Positions 1 through 5,025 of a stretch of 6,326 nucleotides of DNA are shown in pieces. This DNA is from Clostridia bacterium (lineage in GTDB: Bacteria > Bacillota > Clostridia > Christensenellales > Aristaeellaceae). Where the stretch lies: assembly GCA_017458865.1 (NCBI GenBank), contig JAFSZW010000396.1, positions 1 through 6,326 on the forward strand. Direction: 5' to 3'. Position 1 is the first letter of the stretch. Each line of letters starts with the position of its first letter. Below the pieces are notes generated by a model. The model was not told the origin of the DNA. It saw only the letters and a list, made by a program, of their open reading frames with translations, and made no database searches. A program made the translations under genes and the position numbers.

Positions 1-1075
1 TCTGCGCTCTGTACTGTTCCTCATACACCTGTCCGGCCAGCTCCTCAATGTGCTCAACCATCTCATTGTACTGAGCGTAAATATCGTCAAATTCCGATTT
101 CTGCGTCGTCTTGATAAGGAAGTTTCCGTTCTCCCCTGCCGCGCGCATTGTATTGAAGATATCATTGATCGGGCGCATGATGGCATGCCAGTAATAAAGG
201 ATGTACAGGAGCATGAGCACAAGAGCAATCAGAGACAGTACCCACAGATTCATGCGATAAGTGACAAACGGCGCCAGCTTCTCATTGACGCGGCTGTATC
301 CGTACAGATGCATGCCCATCTGTTCAAGCTGCGCAGAAGCAAAGAAGAACGACTGCTGGGGCTTTGTCACCGGCGCACGCTGTGCATCAAGAAGGCTCAG
401 ACCGTCGCCGCTTGAGGCAAAGACGTTGTCGTCCTCCCTCAGCAGCACCAGTCCGTCCACCTGTTCGTTTCGCAGCTGAGACAGGCGCTCAGCCAGACTG
501 TCCGGTGAGATGGATATGGCAATCATAAACAGCGGCCTGTTCTGATCATACCGCACGAGGAGCATCCAGAGCCGGTTGTCCCAGTCCGCATAGGAAACAC
601 CGCCCCGCGCTGATCTGGCCAGCAGCTCGGCATACATGGTTTCGTCCAGTTCGGTGTAAAGTGCCTGGTCAGTAATGATGGTTCTATATTGATTGGGAAG
701 CATGATTCTGACCATGTCCACCAGATCCGAGGACCTTTTGATCATGTATTCCCTGTCTGCCAGCGATTTGATATAGGAAAGCCGTTCATAGTCATCCAGC
801 AGTGAATAGGAAAGTGCATAGCGCATGAGCTCCTTGTCGGACATAAGCTCAAGCATGAAAAAATCCAGTCGGTTGAAGTCCTGCTCAATCTGATTGGCAA
901 TATACTGCGTGTGCGTCACCAGCGCCTGCTGGAGGTCTGCACGCACATTCTGCATGCCGGCATTGTTGATGGTCAGTCCGATGATGTAAAAGATCAGGAC
1001 CGCACAGACCGTAATGACAATCAGCCGAACAAATGCGGACTTCTTAAGGCTGAGTTTTTGAGTTTTCTGTATCAA
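1..1075 (-). CDS. YesM-type sensor histidine kinase (3' part cut by window edge)
   Basis: A membrane sensor kinase of the YesM class, whose members autophosphorylate on histidine and pass phosphate to an AraC-type (YesN-like) response regulator. The visible 358 residues show a basic N-terminus, a first membrane segment at about residues 18-36, an extracytoplasmic sensor region of about 240 residues (37-277), a second membrane segment at about 278-300 (WVLSLIALVLMLLYILYYW) and a HAMP linker opening with RPI at 301-303. The frame is open at the window edge, ending in EEQYRAQ, just where the His_kinase and ATPase domains normally begin, so those catalytic parts are not seen. The start is TTG at 1075: an in-frame stop lies 21 bases upstream, no ATG or GTG comes between, and AAAGGGG sits 8 bases before it. 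It follows the permease genes by 92 bases on the same strand, so it probably senses the importer's ligand; that is inference. The class is firm from topology and HAMP; the missing catalytic domain keeps confidence below certainty. Confidence 0.85.
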   Translation of the reverse strand, partial: MIQKTQKLSLKKSAFVRLIVITVCAVLIFYIIGLTINNAGMQNVRADLQQALVTHTQYIANQIEQDFNRLDFFMLELMSDKELMRYALSYSLLDDYERLSYIKSLADREYMIKRSSDLVDMVRIMLPNQYRTIITDQALYTELDETMYAELLARSARGGVSYADWDNRLWMLLVRYDQNRPLFMIAISISPDSLAERLSQLRNEQVDGLVLLREDDNVFASSGDGLSLLDAQRAPVTKPQQSFFFASAQLEQMGMHLYGYSRVNEKLAPFVTYRMNLWVLSLIALVLMLLYILYYWHAIMRPINDIFNTMRAAGENGNFLIKTTQKSEFDDIYAQYNEMVEHIEELAGQVYEEQYRAQ

Positions 1076-1083
1076 AAAAAGGT

Positions 1084-1090
1084 CCCCTTT
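1084..1090 (-). promoter_or_regulatory. Ribosome binding site for the sensor kinase (decides a TTG start)
   Basis: AAAGGGG lies 8 bases upstream of the TTG codon at 1075. It supports TTG as the start although a run of seven T falls between site and start codon. An ATG at 1106 is out of frame in the sequence as given and would be in frame only if that T run were one base shorter. Confidence 0.7.
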
Positions 1091-1098
1091 CCCGTATC

Positions 1099-1129
1099 AC
1101 TGACATCTGCAGGCTCTGCACCTGTCAGT
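1099..1129 (-). repeat. Inverted repeat / hairpin upstream of the sensor kinase
   Basis: Outer arms ACTGACA and TGTCAGT (7 bp) enclose a 2x2 internal loop, then inner arms TGCAG and CTGCA (5 bp) around a 3-base loop. No T run follows directly on the minus strand, so it is not a standard intrinsic terminator. It could be an RNA hairpin protecting or separating the importer message from the kinase message, or a DNA operator, because it overlaps the -10 box of a candidate promoter. The symmetry is directly visible; its role is inferred. Confidence 0.55.
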
Positions 1130-1155
1130 ATACACAGAAAAGGAGACTTTGGAAA
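1127..1155 (-). promoter_or_regulatory. Candidate sigma-A promoter for the sensor kinase
   Basis: TTTCCA (1155-1150, 4 of 6 to the -35 consensus) is followed by a 17-base spacer and TATACT (1132-1127, 5 of 6 to the -10 consensus). It lies wholly in the gap between the LplC-like permease and the kinase. Transcription would start near 1120, inside the inverted repeat at 1099-1129. It would give the kinase its own basal expression in addition to readthrough from the importer operon. The -35 match is weak, so this remains a candidate. Confidence 0.4.
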
Positions 1156-1167
1156 GAGAAAAATTGA

Positions 1168-2052
1168 TTATCCCTTAACAGATCCGAGGACCATGCCTTT
1201 GACAAAATATCTCTGCAGGAATGGATAGGCAACCAGAATGGGCAGAGATGCGAGGAATATCTGTGCACATTTGACCGTCTTATCCGAGACCAGCGCGAGG
1301 GCCTGCCAGTCATTGGCGCCCATATTGGTCAGTTTCATGTCGATGACGATGGTTCTGAGATAGCTCTGGAGCGGATACTGGTCCGGCGTCTTCATGTACA
1401 GAATGCCGTTAAACCACTCGTTCCAGTGATAAACCGTCGAGAGCAGTGCAACGGTTGCAAGTGCTGCCGTCGAGGTCGGCACGAAAATCTGCCACATGAT
1501 GCGCCACTGGCTTGCACCATCAATAATGGCCGCCTCCTCCAGTTCCCTCGGCGTCTGCCTGAAGAAGTTGAGGAGCAGGATGATGTTGTATACCGGTACC
1601 GCACCGGGGATCACCAGTGCCCAGAACGTGCCCATCAGGCCGGTCTGCCGGATGACCATGTACAGCGGAATCAGACCGCCGGATACGAGCATCGTCAGGA
1701 AAAAATACCAGGCATAGAACGTGCGCATGTGGAACTGATCCTTGTCCTTGCTGAGCGGATAGGCGCACATGATGCAGAAGAACATGTTGAGCGAAACACC
1801 GACCAGGACGCGCAGGATGGAGATGCCCATGGACTGCCAGAAGGCAGCGCGGCGGGCTACATACGCATATGACTCAAACGTAAAGTTGACCGGCCAGAGA
1901 ACAACCAGACCGCCGGTCGCTGCTGCAGAATCAGACAGGGATATGGCCAGGATGTGAATAAGCGGAATAAGGCAACTAAGTGACAACAGGGTCATGAGCA
2001 GGTAATTGCATATCACAAACAGTCTGCTTGACCAGTGCTTTGATTCAACCAT
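1168..2052 (-). CDS. ABC transporter permease, LplC/YtcP type (carbohydrate importer)
   Basis: An integral membrane permease subunit of a CUT1-like carbohydrate ABC importer, 294 residues, the usual length for this family (COG0395-like). It has several hydrophobic segments, beginning at about residues 11-40, and the cytoplasmic EAA loop EEAAIIDGA at 172-180, the contact point for the ATPase. The C-terminus (QRYFVKGMVLGSVKG, 280-294) is the hallmark ending of LplC/YtcP-type permeases. The start is ATG at 2052, 7 bases after an AGGAGG ribosome binding site. It lies 11 bases after the stop of the LplB-like gene, so the two are translated from one message and should form a heterodimeric pore with it. 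The substrate is unknown; characterised relatives carry plant-polysaccharide oligosaccharides, but that is not shown here. Family assignment is very secure. Confidence 0.95.
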   Translation of the reverse strand: MVESKHWSSRLFVICNYLLMTLLSLSCLIPLIHILAISLSDSAAATGGLVVLWPVNFTFESYAYVARRAAFWQSMGISILRVLVGVSLNMFFCIMCAYPLSKDKDQFHMRTFYAWYFFLTMLVSGGLIPLYMVIRQTGLMGTFWALVIPGAVPVYNIILLLNFFRQTPRELEEAAIIDGASQWRIMWQIFVPTSTAALATVALLSTVYHWNEWFNGILYMKTPDQYPLQSYLRTIVIDMKLTNMGANDWQALALVSDKTVKCAQIFLASLPILVAYPFLQRYFVKGMVLGSVKG

Positions 2053-2059
2053 ATGACTG

Positions 2060-2065
2060 CCTCCT
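2060..2065 (-). promoter_or_regulatory. Ribosome binding site overlapping the upstream stop codon
   Basis: AGGAGG lies 7 bases before the ATG of the LplC-like permease. Its first two bases are the last two of the TAG stop codon of the LplB-like gene. This arrangement suggests translational coupling of the two permease subunits. Confidence 0.8.
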
Positions 2066-2969
2066 AGAAGATGCGGTAGTCCGCAAAGTGATATGCACAG
2101 TAGTAGCTGATGGAAATAAACAGTGTGGAAACAACGGACTTGAACATGCCCATGGCCGTTGCAACGCCGAACTGGGCATCAATCAGACCAATCCTGTAGA
2201 TAAAGGTATCGAGGATGTCACCGGTCTCATAAACCTGCTTGCTGTAGAGATTGAATACCTGGTCAAAACCGGCATTCAGCACGTTGCCGAGCGAAAGAAC
2301 CATCATCAGGATGATGATCATACGCATATTGGGTATGGTCACATAAATCATCTTCTGGAATCGGTTGGCGCCGTCGATGGTTGCCGCCTCATACTGATTG
2401 GGATCAATATTGGTAATCGCCGCCAGGTAGACGATGGTATTGAATCCGAATTCCTTCCAGACATCCGTGAAAATAACCGTGAACCGGAAATAATCGTTGC
2501 TGCCCAGGAAGAAGATCGGCTCCACACCGAACAGGCTGAGAAAACGATTCACAATTCCGCCGGACGGGGAAAGAATGTCAATCAGGATGCCGCCCATAAT
2601 GATCCAGCTCAGAAAATGTGGCAGATAGATCAGCGTCTGCGCTGTCCGCCGGAATCCCGGATTGCTGATTTCGCTAAGGAGAATCGAAACGGTAATAGGG
2701 ATAATCAGGTGCAGGATGATTTTATAGAATGCGATAATAACCGTGTTCCTCAGCGCGGAAATCGCACCGGGCAAATGGTACAGGTAGATGAAGTTGTCCC
2801 ACCCTACCCATTTCTGGTCACCAAAAAGGCCTTTGGCAGGGATGAATTTCTGAAACGCAATAATCAATCCGCCAAGCGGCACATACATGTAGATAAAGAC
2901 GAGTATGACCGCAGGGAGGAGCATCAGATGGAACGGCAGTTCCTTTTTAAATCTCTTTCCTCGCTGCAT
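2064..2969 (-). CDS. ABC transporter permease, LplB type (carbohydrate importer)
   Basis: The partner permease of the importer, 301 residues from the chosen start, resembling the LplB/YteP group (COG4209-like). After a short basic N-terminus (MQRGKRFKKELPFHLM) come a first membrane segment at about residues 15-40, the conserved stretch YLPHFLSW at about 115-122, the cytoplasmic EAA loop EAATIDGA at 194-201, and the family motif YRIGL followed by GVATAMGMFKS near 258-278. The start is ATG at 2969, preceded by AAAGGAAA at suitable spacing; a TTG at 3002 would add 11 residues but lacks a good ribosome binding site. The gene lies 136 bases after the solute-binding protein gene, beyond a strong hairpin, and just before the second permease. 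It should form the translocation pore with that subunit and use an ATPase encoded elsewhere. Ligand unknown; family certain. Confidence 0.95.
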   Translation of the reverse strand: MQRGKRFKKELPFHLMLLPAVILVFIYMYVPLGGLIIAFQKFIPAKGLFGDQKWVGWDNFIYLYHLPGAISALRNTVIIAFYKIILHLIIPITVSILLSEISNPGFRRTAQTLIYLPHFLSWIIMGGILIDILSPSGGIVNRFLSLFGVEPIFFLGSNDYFRFTVIFTDVWKEFGFNTIVYLAAITNIDPNQYEAATIDGANRFQKMIYVTIPNMRMIIILMMVLSLGNVLNAGFDQVFNLYSKQVYETGDILDTFIYRIGLIDAQFGVATAMGMFKSVVSTLFISISYYCAYHFADYRIF

Positions 2970-2976
2970 AACGGCA

Positions 2977-2984
2977 TTTCCTTT
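2977..2984 (-). promoter_or_regulatory. Ribosome binding site for the LplB-like permease
   Basis: AAAGGAAA lies about 7 bases upstream of the ATG at 2969, with its GG core about 10 bases away. It favours that ATG over the upstream in-frame TTG at 3002. It is weaker than the AGGAGG-type sites of the solute-binding protein and the second permease, which would further lower permease synthesis relative to the lipoprotein. Confidence 0.6.
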
Positions 2985-3060
2985 CTGTCCTGCATCGGGC
3001 AATTAGCGGCCATCCGGTCAGGGCGCGCCAGGGATGCCCAGTACAGGTTCGAATGAAGAA

Positions 3061-3087
3061 GGGGACTGATGATTGTCACCAGTCCCC
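3061..3087 (-). terminator. Intercistronic hairpin, probable attenuator after the solute-binding protein gene
   Basis: On the minus strand, GGGGACTGGTGA pairs with TCATCAGTCCCC across a 3-base loop, giving a 12-bp stem with one G-U pair, 18 bases after the stop codon at 3106. The following bases (TTCTTCATT) are U-rich but interrupted, so termination is likely partial. A stem here fits either partial termination or protection of the 3' end of the upstream message. Both give more binding protein than permease, as commonly seen in binding-protein-dependent ABC operons. No promoter was recognised between the hairpin and the LplB-like gene, so readthrough is probably how the permeases are expressed. 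Confidence 0.75.
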
Positions 3088-3105
3088 CTGGACACTATGA
3101 GACTT

Positions 3106-4740
3106 TTACTTGACGGAGGCATACCACTCGTTGACTTCTTCGGTGATTTCCTTGCCGCCGAGGGCATTGAAGTCATCTACGAACTTGTCAAACGCATCAA
3201 TGTCAGATTCGCCAAGGATGATCTTGATGAATACCTCATCCTGCAGGTCTTCCAGCGTGGACATCCGGGAGGTCATGGTTTCGGTCGGCGCGCCGACAAA
3301 CAGGTTATCCTGGAGCATGCCCTTGTTCTGATAGTCGATCAGGACGCCATAGGCACCCTCAGCGCCATAGATGCGCTCCCAGCCCCACAGAGCAAAGCCC
3401 TCTTCAGAGCCGGATTCGAACGCCTTGAGCTTCTCAAGAATGCTGTACGCCTCACCGGTAACCTTGCTCTCGTCGCCGTCCTTCCGATACTGCTCAAGAA
3501 CCATAAACGCATCGTTGTTCTTGTTCGGGTTGGTCGGAACTACCGGGCTCAGCTTCCAGATGGACTCGGAATCGAGCGGTGCATAATAGATACCGTTCTC
3601 ATTGTTCGGGCCCCAGTTCTTGTCGATAAAGACGTTGAACATCTTGACCACAGCCTCGGGATGCTTAACGTCGCTGCGGACTACGGTCCAGCTCAGGGTG
3701 CCCACGTCGGTCTGGGCCTTGAGCGGCTTATCGGTTGCAGGCACGATGGAAACTGCACGCCACTGTGCATCCTTGTCGAGGTTAACATTGCTCTGAAGCG
3801 GATAAATGGAATTCCACTGTGCGCCGTAGAACAGGCCGCACTTGCCGGCAGTCGTGGCCTCGGCAACCTTGCCGCCGTCCTTAACACCGAACTCAGGATC
3901 AATCAGGCCTTTTTCATACATTTCATGCAGTGTACGAAGTGCATCCTTGGTGCCGGGGAGCGTGGAACCATAGACCAGGTTTCCATTCTCATCCTCTACC
4001 CAGATGCCCGGATAGGAATCAAAGCCGTTGAAGAATCCGCGCAGGCTGAACAGCTGGCCCCACAGATCCTTGGCAATCGCGATGCCGATGGTGTCATCGA
4101 CGCCATTGCCATCAAAATCAGCCTTGGCAAAAGCCTCAGCAGTCGCCATTACCTCGTCCATCGTGGTCGGAATCGGCAGACCGAGCTTCTCAAGCCAGTC
4201 AGTGCGGATCCAGAGCAGGTCAGCAATCATCAGCGTGCTGTCGACGTTCGGCAGGCCATAGAGATGTCCATCGATCGTCGCGGCGTCAAACGGAGAGGTG
4301 CCGGTTGCAAGCATGATTTCCTTGGTGAAATCAGATGCATATGCCTCATAGATATCCTCCATCGGCATAATCAGACCAGCCTCAGCCAGCTGTTTGAGCT
4401 GCAGGGTGTTCACATTGACGAACTCAGGGATGTCGCCAACGCCCAGTGCAATATTCAGCTTCTGGTCATACTCGTCGCCGCCCTTGACAATCCAGTCATA
4501 GTCAACGATGACATTGAGCGTGTCGCGATAGAGATCGCACCAGAGGTTGTCCGTCATGGTCTTGTCTGGGTGCTGAGAGAAGAAGTTTGCATCCAGTGTA
4601 TCATCCGTGCTGCGGACAAAATGCACTGTCACAGGCTCGTCATACTTTCCAAACGGATCGGGTTTGGATTCAGCAAGACAGCACGCGGCCAGCATGGAAA
4701 CGGCCAGCACAATCGCCAGAATCACAGAAAGCTTTTTCAT
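3106..4740 (-). CDS. Extracellular solute-binding lipoprotein, LplA-like (carbohydrate ABC importer)
   Basis: The ligand-capturing lipoprotein of the importer, 544 residues, typical of the large LplA/YtcQ-like group of family 1 solute-binding proteins. A signal peptide (MKKLSVILAIVLAVSMLAAC) ends in the lipobox LAAC, so Cys20 should be lipid-modified and anchor the protein outside the membrane; Cys21 follows directly. Visible family features are DGHLYGLPN at about 157-165, LLWIRTDWLEKLG at about 175-187, and DFDGNGVDD at 208-216, which resembles a calcium-binding loop. The start is ATG at 4740, 9 bases after GAGGAGG; a TTG at 4758 overlaps that site and would spoil the signal peptide. It is the first gene of the importer operon, with its own promoter, and precedes the two permease genes. 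The ligand is presumed to be an oligosaccharide from operon type only. No ATPase gene is present beside it. Confidence 0.95.
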   Translation of the reverse strand: MKKLSVILAIVLAVSMLAACCLAESKPDPFGKYDEPVTVHFVRSTDDTLDANFFSQHPDKTMTDNLWCDLYRDTLNVIVDYDWIVKGGDEYDQKLNIALGVGDIPEFVNVNTLQLKQLAEAGLIMPMEDIYEAYASDFTKEIMLATGTSPFDAATIDGHLYGLPNVDSTLMIADLLWIRTDWLEKLGLPIPTTMDEVMATAEAFAKADFDGNGVDDTIGIAIAKDLWGQLFSLRGFFNGFDSYPGIWVEDENGNLVYGSTLPGTKDALRTLHEMYEKGLIDPEFGVKDGGKVAEATTAGKCGLFYGAQWNSIYPLQSNVNLDKDAQWRAVSIVPATDKPLKAQTDVGTLSWTVVRSDVKHPEAVVKMFNVFIDKNWGPNNENGIYYAPLDSESIWKLSPVVPTNPNKNNDAFMVLEQYRKDGDESKVTGEAYSILEKLKAFESGSEEGFALWGWERIYGAEGAYGVLIDYQNKGMLQDNLFVGAPTETMTSRMSTLEDLQDEVFIKIILGESDIDAFDKFVDDFNALGGKEITEEVNEWYASVK

Positions 4741-4749
4741 AAAATAATG

Positions 4750-4756
4750 CCTCCTC
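4750..4756 (-). promoter_or_regulatory. Ribosome binding site for the solute-binding protein
   Basis: GAGGAGG lies 9 bases before the ATG at 4740. It is a strong match and fixes the start at the signal-peptide methionine rather than at the TTG at 4758, which lies inside or against this site. Confidence 0.85.
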
Positions 4757-4765
4757 AAATGATTT

Positions 4766-4788
4766 TCATTCTTTTCCGTTAAGAATGA
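4766..4788 (-). repeat. Inverted repeat in the leader of the importer operon
   Basis: Arms TCATTCTT and AAGAATGA (8 bp, perfect) flank a 7-base centre. The repeat begins a few bases after the predicted transcription start (near 4793) and ends 9 bases before the ribosome binding site. Overlapping half-sites are nearby (GAATCATTC and AATGAAAATCATT). This position suits a repressor or activator operator, or an mRNA leader hairpin. There is no U run, so it is not a terminator. The symmetry is seen; the function is inferred. Confidence 0.5.
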
Positions 4789-4799
4789 TTCTGATACAT

Positions 4800-4828
4800 A
4801 TTATGAATTCACCTCTGGCGATTGACAA
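4800..4828 (-). promoter_or_regulatory. Sigma-A-type promoter of the importer operon
   Basis: TTGTCA (4828-4823) and CATAAT (4805-4800) are each 5 of 6 to consensus and separated by exactly 17 bases. Transcription should start near 4793, giving a leader of about 53 bases before the ATG at 4740. It is the best promoter in the window and sits just upstream of the first importer gene, downstream of the redoxin terminator. Confidence 0.7.
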
Positions 4829-4865
4829 TAGGATAAAATCAAGAATCATGACACAATCTTAACCA

Positions 4866-4879
4866 ATTGACCGCTTACA
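4866..4879 (-). promoter_or_regulatory. Weak candidate cre (CcpA) site
   Basis: TGTAAGCGGTCAAT matches about 11 of 14 positions of the catabolite-repression consensus TGWAARCGYTWNCW, with the central CG kept but mismatches in the right half. It lies about 38 bases upstream of the -35 box of the importer promoter. Carbon catabolite control of a sugar importer would make sense, but a single imperfect match of this length can occur by chance. Confidence 0.25.
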
Positions 4880-4978
4880 GCATTTTGTCAGGTTTAGCCC
4901 GGTGGATACAGCATATGGTATTTGCATCCTGTGCACACGAGTCCGAGACTTCCTATAAAACATTTAACATGGCACATC

Positions 4979-5010
4979 AAAAAAAGCCAGGGTGCGCATT
5001 GCATCCTGGC
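4979..5010 (-). terminator. Intrinsic terminator of the redoxin gene
   Basis: On the minus strand, GCCAGG and CCTGGC pair (6 bp), an A-C mismatch follows, then TGC pairs with GCA around a 5-base loop. Seven T follow the stem directly. It begins 15 bases after the TGA stop at 5026 and separates the redoxin transcript from the importer operon. The remainder of the gap (4978-4880) shows nothing I can assign. Confidence 0.88.
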
Positions 5011-5025
5011 CCAAATGCTGGAAGA

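Noticed and set aside
50..415. Plus-strand open frame (121 residues) near the left edge
   Set aside because: It lies opposite the second membrane segment and HAMP region of the sensor kinase, whose frame is continuous from 1075 to the window edge.
2028..3056. Plus-strand open frame (342 residues) opposite the LplB-like permease
   Set aside because: It is antisense to a clear membrane permease; the translation is unusually rich in polar residues, as expected for the reverse of a hydrophobic gene, and has no family motif.
3073..4782. Long plus-strand open frame (569 residues) opposite the solute-binding protein
   Set aside because: It is antisense to a gene with a signal peptide, lipobox, ribosome binding site and family motifs. 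Its translation shows no recognisable domain, and it crosses the terminator hairpin and the leader of the real gene.
4891..4925. Short interrupted hairpin (GGAT/ATCC and GCA/TGC) in the redoxin-importer gap
   Set aside because: The arms are only 4 and 3 bp with a bulge and large loop; no riboswitch or small RNA class is recognisable.
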